Below, piece after piece: positions 1 through 10,026 of a stretch of 34,645 nt of DNA. Position 1 is the stretch's first letter, and each line of letters starts with the position of its first letter. Source of the stretch: CAZJFH01 sp964545205 (GTDB lineage Bacteria; Pseudomonadota; Alphaproteobacteria; Rhodospirillales; Magnetospirillaceae); NCBI GenBank assembly GCA_964545205.1, contig CAZJFH010000055.1, positions 1 through 34,645 of the forward strand, given 5' to 3'. Below the pieces are notes generated by a model. The model was given only the letters and a program-made list of their open reading frames with translations, was not told where the DNA came from and made no database searches. Both the position numbers and the translations under genes were made by a program.

Positions 1-512
1 TCAAGCTGCTGTCCGAGGTCGCCGGCGACAAGATCGACGAGGTGTTCATCGGCTCGTGCATGACCAATATCGGCCACTTCCGCGCCGCCGGCCGGGTGCT
101 CGAGGGCAAGTCCGACATCCCGACCCGGCTGTGGATCGCGCCGCCGACCAAGATGGACGCGATGATCCTCAACGAGGAGGGCTATTACAGCATCCTCGGC
201 CGCTCGGGCGCCCGCATGGAGATGCCCGGCTGTTCCTTGTGCATGGGCAACCAGGCGCAGATCAGGAAGGGATCGACGGCGATGAGCACCTCGACCCGCA
301 ACTTCCCCAACCGCCTGGGCATCGACACCCGCGTCTATCTCGGCTCGGCCGAGCTGGCCGCCGTCTGTGCCCTGATGGGCAAGATCCCGACCCCGGCCGA
401 GTACCTGGCCCAGGTCGAGGTCGTCAACGCCAAGGCCGACGACATCTACCGCTACATGAACTTCGACCAGATCGAGGAATTCCGGAAGATCGCCGACACC
501 GTGCCGGCGTGA
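1..512 (+). CDS. acnB: Aconitate hydratase B, C-terminal part (5' end outside window)
   Basis: This is the last ~170 residues of the AcnB-type aconitase/2-methylisocitrate dehydratase, which interconverts citrate and isocitrate in the TCA cycle in the cytoplasm. The frame is open from the first base, so the gene begins upstream. Visible family motifs are VFIGSCMTN, with one [4Fe-4S] ligand cysteine, then the paired-cysteine block PGCSLCMGNQ and the substrate-binding block STSTRNFPNR. These match the E. coli AcnB C-terminus closely and in order, and the protein ends at the usual AcnB position shortly after a YMNFDQIEEF-like helix. The match is to AcnB rather than AcnA, whose domain order differs. 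A strong hairpin terminator follows 27 bp after the stop. The next gene converges from the other strand. Confidence 0.96.
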   Translation, partial: KLLSEVAGDKIDEVFIGSCMTNIGHFRAAGRVLEGKSDIPTRLWIAPPTKMDAMILNEEGYYSILGRSGARMEMPGCSLCMGNQAQIRKGSTAMSTSTRNFPNRLGIDTRVYLGSAELAAVCALMGKIPTPAEYLAQVEVVNAKADDIYRYMNFDQIEEFRKIADTVPA

Positions 513-539
513 TATTCCGCCCGTAGCGGCCGAAAAGAA

Positions 540-569
540 AACCCCCGCCGGGGCGACCCGGCGGGGGTT
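540..569. terminator. Rho-independent terminator shared by convergent genes
   Basis: A perfect 13-bp stem (540-552 pairing with 557-569) closes a GCGA tetraloop, with a G+C-rich core flanked by A·T pairs. On the plus strand TTT lies at the stem end. On the minus strand the stem runs into a T-rich tract (TTTTCTTTTC). It sits between the acnB stop at 512 and the stop of the minus-strand PRC-barrel gene at 590, so it can stop transcription from both sides. It is the clearest intrinsic terminator in the window. Confidence 0.9.
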
Positions 570-589
570 TCGCGTTCAGGCCGGGCGCC

Positions 590-1864
590 TTAGCGCTGCA
601 TCGCGCCGCCGCCCTGCTGCTGCTCCTCGTAGTCCGGAAGCTCGGAGAGCTGCTGCTCGGTCATGTTGACCAGGACCTGATCGCCGGTCTCGGTGAGCTG
701 GATGCGGTCCCACGGCACCGCGGCCTTGTCCTCGCCGATGCCGAGGAAGCCGCCGTGCTCGATGATCGCGGCCTCGATCTGGCCGTCCTGCGAGACCAGG
801 ACGTTGCTGATCTCGCCCAGCTCGTTGCCTTCCATGCCGACGGCCTTCTTGCCGACCACGTCCTCGGCGGTCAGGCCGGTCAGGCCGACCATCGCCTGCT
901 GCTGCATCTGCTGGTCCTGCTGATCCTGCTCGAGGATCTGCGTCTCGGCCTGCTGCTGCTGCTCCTGCGGCTCCTGCACCAGGGCGCGGTCCTGCTCCTG
1001 CTGCTGCATGCCCTGCTGCTGATCGCGCTCCTGCTCGATGGTGGCGGTCTGCTGGGTGTCGCGCTCGATCACCTGGACCTCGGCCCGCTCGGCCTCGTCG
1101 ACCTTGACCTCGGGCTGGGCCTGCTCGACCTCGACCTCGGGCTTCGGCATCTGCACCGCGACCTCGGGGTCGGGCTGCTGGACGCGCACCTGCGGCTCGG
1201 GGTCGACGACGGTGACCTGGGCCTGAGGCTGGTCGACGGCGACCTCGGGGGCCGGCTGCGTCACGGTGATGCGCGAGCCGTCCGCCTGCTGCTGACCCTG
1301 CTGCTGGCCCATCTGGGCCTGCTGCTGCTGCTGGCCCTGCTGGCCGGCCTGGGCCTGCTGCATGCGCTGGCTCAGCTGCTGCAGGTCGCGATTGACGGTC
1401 TGCAGCGTCGTGGCCGCCTGCTGCGGGCTGTCCTTCAGCTGCTTCTGGGCTTCGCCGATCTGCTTCTGGACATCCTCGATCTGCTGCTTCTGCTGCTGAT
1501 ACTTCGGATCCTGGCTGATCTGCGACAGGGTCTGCTCGACCTGCTGCAGGTCCTTCTCGACCTGCTGCGCAACCTGCTGCGCCTGCTGGCCGCTGGCCTG
1601 CTGCAGCTGCTGCGAGGCCTGCTCGAGCTTCTGCGAGGCCTGCTGGAGCTGCTGCGCGGCCTGGCCCTGCTGGCCGCCCTGCATGCCCTGCTGGCCCCCC
1701 TGCATGCCCTGCTGCTGGCCGGTGGCGGCCTGCTGCTGGTTCTGCTGACCTTGGATGCCGGTCGGATTGGTCTGCTCGCCCTTCGGCGGCAGCGACTGCG
1801 CGTTGGCGCCGAGGCCGACGGCCAGACCAAGCGCGGCGACGGTCGCAAACAAGGAATTTCGCAT
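590..1864 (-). CDS. Exported glutamine-rich PRC-barrel domain protein
   Basis: The 424-residue product starts with a signal peptide (about residues 1-22, ending ANA before QSLPP). Residues 30-195 are strongly Q-rich, with GMQGGQQ repeats and heptad-like QQLQQASQKLEQAS stretches that could form coiled coil. Residues ~203-266 carry a repeating P-x-P-x-V-x-V pattern (QPAPEVAV, DPEPQVRV, QPDPEVAV, MPKPEVEV). A second Q/E-rich linker (270-325) leads to a PRC-barrel domain at about 328-410 (GLTAEDVVGKKAVGMEG, then GFLGIGEDKAAVPWDRI). By my count 117 residues (~28 %) are Gln. PRC-barrel proteins with PxVxV repeats are common in alphaproteobacteria and poorly characterised. The ATG at 1864 is chosen because it immediately precedes the signal peptide, although the same frame is open far upstream. 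The site of action is probably the periplasm or envelope; the function is unknown. Confidence 0.88.
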   Translation of the reverse strand: MRNSLFATVAALGLAVGLGANAQSLPPKGEQTNPTGIQGQQNQQQAATGQQQGMQGGQQGMQGGQQGQAAQQLQQASQKLEQASQQLQQASGQQAQQVAQQVEKDLQQVEQTLSQISQDPKYQQQKQQIEDVQKQIGEAQKQLKDSPQQAATTLQTVNRDLQQLSQRMQQAQAGQQGQQQQQAQMGQQQGQQQADGSRITVTQPAPEVAVDQPQAQVTVVDPEPQVRVQQPDPEVAVQMPKPEVEVEQAQPEVKVDEAERAEVQVIERDTQQTATIEQERDQQQGMQQQEQDRALVQEPQEQQQQAETQILEQDQQDQQMQQQAMVGLTGLTAEDVVGKKAVGMEGNELGEISNVLVSQDGQIEAAIIEHGGFLGIGEDKAAVPWDRIQLTETGDQVLVNMTEQQLSELPDYEEQQQGGGAMQR

Positions 1865-1968
1865 GTGTGTTCTCCCGTCCGTTCTGGGCTCGGTCCAAGA
1901 AACGGCGGTGAGCCGAAATGGTTCCACGGACGGACATGGCGAGGGACGAAAACCGGCGCTGGCCGGCC

Positions 1969-2685
1969 TCAGGCGCGCTCGGTGGCGGCGGCGAAGACGT
2001 AGCCGGCGCCGTAGACGGTCTTGATGATCCGCGGCTCGCGGGGATCGTCTTCGATCTTGCGGCGCAGATGGCCGATATGGACGTCGACCGAGCGGTCGAA
2101 CGGCGTGGCGGCGCGGTTGCGCGCCAGGTCGAGAAGCTGGTCGCGGCTCAACACCCGGTTGGGATGGGCGGCCAGCGCGTGCAGCAGCTCGTATTCGGCG
2201 GTGGTCAGGCGGATGTCCTCGCCGTCGGGTCCGATCAGGCGGCGCGACGGCAGGTGCAGGACGAAGCCGCAGAAGCGCAGCGCGCTGGCCGGCTCGGCGG
2301 CGCCGGCCGGTTCGGCGCGGCGGAAGATGTTGCGCACGCGGGCCAGGATCTCGCGCGGCTCGAACGGCTTGGCGACGTAGTCGTCGGCGCCGAGCTCGAG
2401 CCCGACGACGCGGTCGACCGGCTCGCCCAGCGCGGTCAGGATGATCACCGGCACCTGGGAGCCCTGGCGCAGGCCCCGCAGCAGGTCGAGGCCGCTCTCG
2501 CCGGGCAGCATCAGGTCGAGGATCACCAGGTCGACGCCGCCGGCGCGCAGCACCTTGCGCATCTCCTCGCCCGACTGGGCGGTCGAGACGCGATACCCGC
2601 CGTTGGCGAGGACGCGCTGGACCAGCGCGCCGATCTGCGGCTCGTCGTCGACGACGAGGACGTGCTTGGACGCTTCGCTGTTCAT
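1969..2685 (-). CDS. OmpR/PhoB-family DNA-binding response regulator
   Basis: This 238-residue, two-domain response regulator has a receiver domain (~8-122) with the acidic pair D13/D14, phospho-acceptor D57 in VILDLMLPGESG, T84 and K107 (AKPF). A winged-helix effector domain follows (~138-232) with the typical RLTTAEYELLHAL, RSVDVHIGHLRRKI and IIKTVYGAGYVF segments. The ATG at 2685 has a GGCGG-like element upstream; an in-frame ATG at 2703 would add six residues and has no Shine-Dalgarno sequence. It lies divergent from the histidine kinase at 2842, with 156 bp between the starts, which suggests a cognate pair sharing a regulatory region. The Q-rich PRC-barrel gene lies downstream on the same strand after ~100 bp and could be a target or co-transcribed, but that is a guess. 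Confidence 0.93.
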   Translation of the reverse strand: MNSEASKHVLVVDDEPQIGALVQRVLANGGYRVSTAQSGEEMRKVLRAGGVDLVILDLMLPGESGLDLLRGLRQGSQVPVIILTALGEPVDRVVGLELGADDYVAKPFEPREILARVRNIFRRAEPAGAAEPASALRFCGFVLHLPSRRLIGPDGEDIRLTTAEYELLHALAAHPNRVLSRDQLLDLARNRAATPFDRSVDVHIGHLRRKIEDDPREPRIIKTVYGAGYVFAAATERA

Positions 2686-2745
2686 TGCCGCCGATTGAGG
2701 CATAGGCGGGCGGGATTGGCAAGGCCGGCGCCACCGTCCAAAGCT

Positions 2746-2758
2746 GCCGGATTCCGGC
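2746..2758. promoter_or_regulatory. Short palindrome between divergent regulator and kinase genes
   Basis: The sequence GCCGGA-T-TCCGGC is a perfect 6+1+6 inverted repeat in the 156-bp gap between the response-regulator start (2685, minus) and the kinase start (2842, plus). Its position suits an operator or the base of a small hairpin. In DNA this G+C-rich, a 6-bp arm can occur by chance, so the assignment is weak. Confidence 0.25.
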
Positions 2759-2841
2759 TTTCGCAGCACCAAACGCCGCGATATCATCGCCGTTCGCCGG
2801 GAAAGAGGCCAAAGGACGCCCGGCCGCGGGGAGGAAACAGC

Positions 2842-4074
2842 ATGGCCAGGCCTTCGCGCGGTCGCGGCGCGAAACGGGGCGGGGCGCCGTCGTCCCCGGC
2901 GGGCGGGCAACCGCCGGCCGACGAGGCGCATCGCCAGGCGCTCGAGCGCATCATCGGGCTCGGCGAGCGCTCGATGCGCAAGAGCTACTATCCCGAACTG
3001 CGCCGGCGACTCGACGAACTCGACCGGTTCCGGGCGATGTTCGACCACGGCAACGACCTGCTGCTGCTGGTCGAGCTGGCGAGCCAGACCGTCGTCGACG
3101 CCAACGCGCCGCTGTGCCGGGCGCTGGGCCGCCCGCGCGAGATGCTCGTCGGCCGCGCCGCCGCCGACGTGCTCGGACCGGGGGTCTGCGACGCCCTGCT
3201 GGAGCGGGCGGCCGAGGACGGCCAGTCGGCCGGCACGCTGACCCTGCGACCGGCGGCCGGGCCCGAGTTGCCGGTCGAGGTGACCTGCCGGGTGACCTGC
3301 GTCGGCGGCCGCGGCCTCGCCCTGCTGATCGGCCGCGACATCGGCCGGCGCCTGCGCTTCGAGGCCGAGCTGCAGGCCGCCAAGGAGGCGGCCGAGCGCG
3401 CCGCCGTCGCCAAGTCGCGCTTCCTCGCCGCCGCCAGCCACGACCTGCGCCAGCCGGCCCAGGCGATGATGGTGTTCGCCGAACTGCTGCAGTACCACGT
3501 CCAGCCGACCGGCGAGAAGCTGCTGGTCCATCTGCGCCAGTCGATCGACGCCATCGCCGACATGCTCGACGCGCTGCTGCACGTCTCGCGCATCGAGGCC
3601 GGCATAGTCGCGCCGCAGGTCGAGACGTTCGCGGTCGGCACACTGATCGACCAGATGGCGGCCGAATTCTCCGCCCAGCTGGCCTTCGGCGCGGTCGCGT
3701 TCCGCCACGTCCGCTGCTCGGCGACGGTGCGCAGCGACCCGGTGCTGCTCGCCCGGATTCTGCGCAACCTGATCTCGAACGCCCGCCGCTACACCCGCGA
3801 GGGGCGCATCCTGGTCGGCTGCCGCCGCCAGGCCGGCGCGGTGCGCATCGAGGTCTGGGACACCGGCCCCGGGATTCCGGCCGACAAGCTCGACGAGATC
3901 TTCGAGGAGTTCGTCCAGCTCGGCAACACCGAGCGCGACCGCCAGAAGGGCCTCGGCCTGGGCCTGGCCATCGTGCGCGGCCTGGCGCGGGTGCTCGGTC
4001 ACCGGGTGGCGGTGCGCTCGCGTCCGGGCCGCGGCTCGGTGTTCAGCGTCGAGGTGCCGCTGGCCGAGGGCTGA
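2842..4074 (+). CDS. PAS-domain sensor histidine kinase
   Basis: This 410-residue kinase has no evident membrane segment, so it is probably cytoplasmic. It has a basic, Pro/Gly-rich N-terminus (1-25), a helical segment and a PAS domain at about 62-170 (FRAMFDHGNDLLLLVE, then VDANAPLCRALGRP). A HisKA domain follows with phospho-acceptor H200 in AAASHDLRQPAQAM, then a HATPase domain with N-box (NLISNARRYTR, ~309-319), G1 (DTGPGI, 340-345) and G2 (KGLGLGLAIV, 369-378). The HDLRQP form of the H-box is typical of kinases related to NodV and other hybrid types rather than the HELRTP class. The start is supported by GAGGAA five bases before the ATG. It is divergent from an OmpR-type regulator, its likely partner. 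The stop lies 7 bp from the end of a convergent glycosyltransferase gene. Confidence 0.93.
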   Translation: MARPSRGRGAKRGGAPSSPAGGQPPADEAHRQALERIIGLGERSMRKSYYPELRRRLDELDRFRAMFDHGNDLLLLVELASQTVVDANAPLCRALGRPREMLVGRAAADVLGPGVCDALLERAAEDGQSAGTLTLRPAAGPELPVEVTCRVTCVGGRGLALLIGRDIGRRLRFEAELQAAKEAAERAAVAKSRFLAAASHDLRQPAQAMMVFAELLQYHVQPTGEKLLVHLRQSIDAIADMLDALLHVSRIEAGIVAPQVETFAVGTLIDQMAAEFSAQLAFGAVAFRHVRCSATVRSDPVLLARILRNLISNARRYTREGRILVGCRRQAGAVRIEVWDTGPGIPADKLDEIFEEFVQLGNTERDRQKGLGLGLAIVRGLARVLGHRVAVRSRPGRGSVFSVEVPLAEG

Positions 4075-4081
4075 TCCGCGC

Positions 4082-4963
4082 TCAGGCCGCCGGGACCGCC
4101 AGCTTGTCGGCTTGCGCCTGGACGATCTGCGCCAGCCGCCGCCGGCTTTCGCCGAAGATCGTCGGAATCGGCCGCAGGGCGGCCGCGACCGCGTCGGCCA
4201 CGCCGGCCGGCAGCGGACGCGCCTCGGCCAGCAGCGCGGCCAGGGCGGCGGCCTGGTACCCGGTGAGCTGCGGGAAGAAGTCCCGCACCAGCGCCGGCCG
4301 GATGCGCCGGACCGCCCGGCCGACCACCCCCGAGGCCGAGACGTTGGCGCCGTGCCAGCGGTAGCGGACCAGGGTGCGGTCGAGATTGGCGAAGCGGGCG
4401 CCGGCGCGCATCGCGGCGATCCAGAACGCCAGGTCCTCGGCGCCCGGCAGGTTGGGGTCGTAGCGCAGCCGGTCGCGGTCGACCAGGTCGCGCCGGAAAA
4501 AGGCGGTGGGATTGAAGATGTTGCCGCGCGCCGCCAGGAAGTTCGCCTTGATGTCGGCATCGGCGACCGGCACCCCGACCACCTGCGCGATGTCTCCGAA
4601 GATCTCCATGCCGCCGCCGCAGACGTCGACCTCGGGATGGCGCTCCATGAAGGCGAGCTGCGCCGAGAGCCTGTCCGGCACGGCGACGTCGTCGCTGTCC
4701 ATCCGCGCGACGAAGGCCCCGCGGGCCAGCGCCAGGCCGATATTGGCCGCCGCCGCGATGCCCTGGTTGCACGGGCCGCGGACCAGCCGCAGGCGCGGAT
4801 CGGCGACGGCGGCGACGATCTCGGCCGTGCCGTCGGTCGAGCCGTCGTCGACGACGATCAGTTCGAGATCGGCCATGTCCTGCTCCAGGATCGAGCGGAC
4901 GGCCTCGGCGACGTGGCCGGCGCCGTTATAGGCGGCCATGACCACGGAAACGGCTGGAGTCAT
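4082..4963 (-). CDS. Family 2 glycosyltransferase
   Basis: This 293-residue GT-A fold enzyme opens with VSVVMAAYNGAGHVAEAV, followed by the nucleotide-sugar binding region LIVVDDGSTDGTAEI. The metal-binding MDSDDVA motif lies at about residue 90, and the acceptor-side segment around GAEDLAFW carries the likely catalytic-base ED. No transmembrane segment is obvious, so it is probably a cytoplasmic transferase acting on a lipid-linked or nucleotide-sugar acceptor for surface polysaccharide; the donor and acceptor cannot be read from sequence. The ATG at 4963 is preceded by a purine-rich GGGGGAGG on the minus strand. No polysaccharide biosynthesis cluster surrounds it; the neighbours are a histidine kinase (convergent) and a small exported protein. 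Confidence 0.9.
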   Translation of the reverse strand: MTPAVSVVMAAYNGAGHVAEAVRSILEQDMADLELIVVDDGSTDGTAEIVAAVADPRLRLVRGPCNQGIAAAANIGLALARGAFVARMDSDDVAVPDRLSAQLAFMERHPEVDVCGGGMEIFGDIAQVVGVPVADADIKANFLAARGNIFNPTAFFRRDLVDRDRLRYDPNLPGAEDLAFWIAAMRAGARFANLDRTLVRYRWHGANVSASGVVGRAVRRIRPALVRDFFPQLTGYQAAALAALLAEARPLPAGVADAVAAALRPIPTIFGESRRRLAQIVQAQADKLAVPAA

Positions 4964-5023
4964 GCGTGCGGCCTCCCCCTTGCGGCGCGGCCAGGATAGC
5001 GCCTGCCCCCGAGGTCGGGAAAC

Positions 5024-5650
5024 CTAGAACCGCAGCCCGATCGCGGCGCCGAACAGCAGGCTGCCGCCGTCCTCGCCGCCGGTGCCGGGAGAATCCGCCA
5101 TCGCGGCGGCGACGCCGCCGACGACCAGGTTCGGCGTGATCGCGTGCGACAACGACAGGCTGAGATCGTAGCCGCCGGCCTCTTCGCCGCCGTACAGGCC
5201 GGGATAGCGCAGCGGATTGGGGCTGAAGCTGGCGACGGTGCCGTCGGCGCCCCATTCGCCGCCCAGCCGCACCTGGAACGCCGTGGCGCCGTCGTCCCAG
5301 CCGGCGGCGAGCTCGGCGCGGTGGCCGGTCTCGGCCGCGGCCAGCGTGCCGGTGACCCGGAACGCGTCGTGGCTCCAGCCGACGAAGCCGCCGATCGCCA
5401 GCCGGCCCTCGGCGCGCAGCAGCCGGCCCTCCGGCCGCCGGACGAGCGCCGGGCCGAAGGCGAGCTCGCGCGACAGGCCGAGATCGAGATGCAGGCCGGC
5501 GGCGTCGACCCACGCGGGGCGGGCCGCGCCGGCGGGGGCGTCGAGCGCCGTGCGGCTGCCCAGGCTCAGCCGCATGCCCTCGGGCGCGGTTGCGGCGGCC
5601 GCGGGGGCGGCCAGGGCGAGGATCAGTAGGATCGGCAGGGCGGAACGCAT
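5024..5650 (-). CDS. Small exported beta-barrel-like protein, unknown function
   Basis: The 208-residue protein starts with a clear signal peptide (MRSALPILLILALAAPAAA, cleavage near residue 20). The mature part alternates hydrophobic and polar residues in many short strands (for example LHLDLGLSRELAFG, FQVRLGGEWG, YDLSLSLSHAITPNLVVGG) and ends in GLRF. A C-terminal aromatic residue after alternating hydrophobics is the pattern recognised by the outer-membrane assembly machinery, so a small outer-membrane beta-barrel is likely. I do not recognise a named family. A 16-bp stem inverted repeat lies just 10 bp before the ATG, and no normal Shine-Dalgarno sequence sits between hairpin and start. 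The gene lies downstream of acetoacetyl-CoA synthetase on the same strand. Confidence 0.72.
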   Translation of the reverse strand: MRSALPILLILALAAPAAAATAPEGMRLSLGSRTALDAPAGAARPAWVDAAGLHLDLGLSRELAFGPALVRRPEGRLLRAEGRLAIGGFVGWSHDAFRVTGTLAAAETGHRAELAAGWDDGATAFQVRLGGEWGADGTVASFSPNPLRYPGLYGGEEAGGYDLSLSLSHAITPNLVVGGVAAAMADSPGTGGEDGGSLLFGAAIGLRF

Positions 5651-5659
5651 CGAGGCTTA

Positions 5660-5700
5660 CCCGAACGAGACGACACCCTTCCAATGTTGTCTCGTTCGGG
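5660..5700. promoter_or_regulatory. Long inverted repeat upstream of the beta-barrel-like gene
   Basis: Arms 5660-5675 and 5685-5700 are complementary over 16 positions with a single mismatch, which would be a G·U wobble in RNA. They are separated by a 9-nt loop that reads TTGGAAGGG on the minus strand. The arm sequence is CCCGAACGAGAC plus CGACA or its counterpart. It lies between the aacS stop and the next start. It lacks a T tract on either side, so it is not a typical terminator. It could be an operator or a 5'-UTR hairpin presenting a purine-rich loop. Confidence 0.6.
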
Positions 5701-5746
5701 CTGAGAAACCATTAACCGTTCGGAATGGCAGCCCGGCGGGTGGGGA

Positions 5747-7702
<1,956 letters not shown>

Positions 7703-7868
7703 CGGAGCTCCCCTGCCTTTTCCCAACCTCTAGCGCATCGTTTCGGCCACGCCAAGCTGCCCGGTGGGCAATCGGCCCGCCGGTGCCGTTTACAGGGCGA
7801 AGCCCGGCGCCGTAATATGGCGGGATCGGCCACGCCGTCGGCAGGCCGGCGGCGATACGAGGACGAGG

Positions 7869-9098
7869 ATGCGCATGCCGATGTCTGGGCCGGCTCGCGA
7901 CCGCGCCGGGCGGCTCGTGGCGTCGCTGCGCGACGGGCGCTGGCTGACCCCGGAACGGCTGCGGAACTACGGGTGGATCTTCCTTTCGCTGCAGCTGCTG
8001 ATCTGGGCCGGCTGGGTCGCCGCCGGCGACGGCCTGCTCGACCCCCGCGGCATGCCGGTCGGCAGCGACTTCGTCAACACCCATGCCGCGGCGCGCCTGA
8101 CCCTCGCCGGCACGCCGGAGGCGGCCTACGACCTCGACGCCCTGCACGCGGCGCGGAGCGCATCGCTCGACGGCCGGCCGGCGCCGCTCTTCGCCTGGCA
8201 CTATCCGCCGTTCTACCAGATGCTGGCGGCGCCGCTGGCGGCGTTGCCCTATGCCGGCGCGCTGGCGGTCTGGCTGGCGGCGACGATGGCGGCCTATCTG
8301 TGGACGATCTGGCGCATCGTGCCGCGATGGCAGGCGCTGCTGCTGGCGGCGGCGTTCCCCGCCGGGTTCGTCAACCTGATGCACGGCCAGAACGGGTTCC
8401 TGACCACGGCCCTGTTCGGCGGCGCGCTTTTGCTGCTGCGCCGGCGGCCGTGGCGGTCGGGCCTGCTGCTCGGCCTGCTGACGGTCAAGCCGCATCTCGG
8501 CGTGCTGATCCCGCTGGCGCTGGCGCTGGAGCGGCGCTGGCGCGCGATCGCCGCCGCCGCCGCGACGCTGGCGCTGCTGTGCGTCGCGGCGCTGGTGCTG
8601 CTGGGCCCGGAGACCTGGCGCGCCTTCGCCGACAGCCTCGCCCTGTCGCGGCGCCTGACCAGCGAGGACATGATCGGCTGGCACAAGATCCAGAGCGCGC
8701 TGGCCGCGGCGCGCGTGCTGGGCGGCGGCGCCGAGGCCGCCTTCGCCGCCCAGGCGGCGGCCGTCGCGCTCGGCGCCGCGGCGGTGCTGGCGACGTGGTG
8801 GCGGGCTCGCGCCCCGGCGATGCGCGACGCGGCCCTGGTCGCGGCGGCGGTGCTGGCGACGCCCTACGTCCTCGACTACGACCTGGTGCTGCTGGCCCTG
8901 CCCATCGCCTGGATGGCCGGCGAGGGGCTGCGCACCGGCTTCCTGCCCTGGGAGAAGACGGCGTTGGCGGCGGTGTGGGCGCTGCCCCTCGTCGCCCGCG
9001 GCCTCGCCGGCCTCGGCCTGCCGCTGGCGCCGCTGGCGACGGCGGGGCTGCTGCTGCTGGTGCTGCGCCGCGCCCGCCGCGTCGGCGGCGGCGCCTGA
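7869..9098 (+). CDS. GT87-type (DUF2029) integral membrane glycosyltransferase
   Basis: This ~409-residue polytopic membrane protein has about nine to eleven hydrophobic helices. Early in the protein, DFVNTHAAARL, the segment around AYDLDALHAAR and WHYPPFYQML form the pattern of the GT87/DUF2029 family. These polyprenyl-phosphate-mannose-using GT-C enzymes build mannans or arabinans in actinobacteria and have poorly known roles in proteobacteria. Other typical pieces are GQNGFLTTALFGGALLLLRR and GLLTVKPHLGVLIPLAL. Three in-frame ATGs occur close together (7869, 7875, 7881) behind the purine-rich GAGGACGAGG. I take the first, but 7875 is equally possible. The stop and the next ATG are separated by one base, so it is translationally linked to the EamA transporter. 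It is divergent from aacS. Confidence 0.82.
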   Translation: MRMPMSGPARDRAGRLVASLRDGRWLTPERLRNYGWIFLSLQLLIWAGWVAAGDGLLDPRGMPVGSDFVNTHAAARLTLAGTPEAAYDLDALHAARSASLDGRPAPLFAWHYPPFYQMLAAPLAALPYAGALAVWLAATMAAYLWTIWRIVPRWQALLLAAAFPAGFVNLMHGQNGFLTTALFGGALLLLRRRPWRSGLLLGLLTVKPHLGVLIPLALALERRWRAIAAAAATLALLCVAALVLLGPETWRAFADSLALSRRLTSEDMIGWHKIQSALAAARVLGGGAEAAFAAQAAAVALGAAAVLATWWRARAPAMRDAALVAAAVLATPYVLDYDLVLLALPIAWMAGEGLRTGFLPWEKTALAAVWALPLVARGLAGLGLPLAPLATAGLLLLVLRRARRVGGGA

Positions 9099-9099
9099 G

Positions 9100-9990
9100 A
9101 TGGTCGCCGCCTGGGAGGGACTGTCCGGCAACGTCCGCGGCGCGCTGTGGCTGCTGATGTCGGCGACCTGCTTCGCCGGCATGAACGGGCTGATCAAGGC
9201 GCTGGGCGCCGATTATCACCCGCTCCAGATCGTGTTCTTCCGCAGCCTGTTCGGCCTGCTGGCGATGCTGCCGTTCGTGATCCGCGCCGGCCGCGCCGGG
9301 ATCGTCATGAACCGGCCGTGGATGCACCTGCTGCGCGCCGCGCTGGGGCTGGCGTCGATGTTCGCGATCTTCACCGCGCTGACCAAGCTGCCGCTGGCGA
9401 CCGCGGTGTCGTTCTTCTTCGCCAAGCCGCTGTTCATGATCGTGCTGGCGGCGCTGTTCCTCGGCGAGGCGGTGCGCTGGCGGCGCAGCGTCGCGACGGC
9501 GGTCGGGTTCTGCGGCGTGCTGGTGATGCTGCGCCCCGGCGCCGGCGGCCTCGACCCATGGTCGCTGCTCGCCGTGCTGTCGGCGCTGCTGGTGGCGCTG
9601 GTGATGGTGGTGGTCAAGCGCATGACCGCCAGCGAGCGGCCGCTGGGGATGGTGTTCTGGTTCACGGCGCTGACGACGGTGGGCGCGCTGGGGCCGGCGC
9701 TGTGGGTGTGGCGCACCCCCGACGCCGCCGGCTTCGCGCTGATGGCGCTGATGGGGGTGGTCGGCAATCTCGGCCAGTATTTCGCCGTGCGCGCCTATCG
9801 CGCCGGCGAGGCGACGGCGGTGACGCCGATGGACTACGCCCAGCTGCCGTTCGCGGCGCTGATCGGCTGGTACGCCTTCGGCGAACTGCCCGACGCCTGG
9901 ACCCTGGCCGGCGCGGCGGTGATCGCCGGCGCCAGCCTGTACATCGTCCGCCGCGAGGCGCAACTGGCGCGGGGGACGGCGCCGCGCTAG
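9100..9990 (+). CDS. EamA/DMT-superfamily transporter
   Basis: This 296-residue inner-membrane protein has about ten transmembrane helices and the internal two-fold repeat of EamA domains. The first repeat begins around GALWLLMSATCFAGMNGLIKAL and the second around WSLLAVLSALLVALVMVVVKR. The segment FFFAKPLFMIVLAALFLGE in the first half and YAQLPFAALIGWYAFGELPD in the second are the conserved end-of-repeat motifs. It is related to the RhaT/S-adenosylmethionine-uptake type of DMT carriers. Substrate cannot be assigned. One base separates it from the GT87 gene upstream, so the two are probably co-transcribed. The following SDR gene has its own ribosome-binding site 36 bp later. Confidence 0.9.
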   Translation: MVAAWEGLSGNVRGALWLLMSATCFAGMNGLIKALGADYHPLQIVFFRSLFGLLAMLPFVIRAGRAGIVMNRPWMHLLRAALGLASMFAIFTALTKLPLATAVSFFFAKPLFMIVLAALFLGEAVRWRRSVATAVGFCGVLVMLRPGAGGLDPWSLLAVLSALLVALVMVVVKRMTASERPLGMVFWFTALTTVGALGPALWVWRTPDAAGFALMALMGVVGNLGQYFAVRAYRAGEATAVTPMDYAQLPFAALIGWYAFGELPDAWTLAGAAVIAGASLYIVRREAQLARGTAPR

Positions 9991-10026
9991 TCTTGGCCCG
10001 CCAAGAAACGCAACTCGGGAGGAGAC

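Noticed and set aside
940..1740. CTG-rich tract looking like a triplet-repeat microsatellite on the plus strand
   Set aside because: It is the antisense of CAG glutamine codons in the PRC-barrel protein and is interrupted often. It is coding composition rather than a simple repeat array.
5006..5017. CCCGAGGTCGGG as a palindrome between the GT2 and beta-barrel-like genes
   Set aside because: Only five bases pair around a two-base centre; it is not a true 12-bp palindrome and cannot form a stable hairpin.
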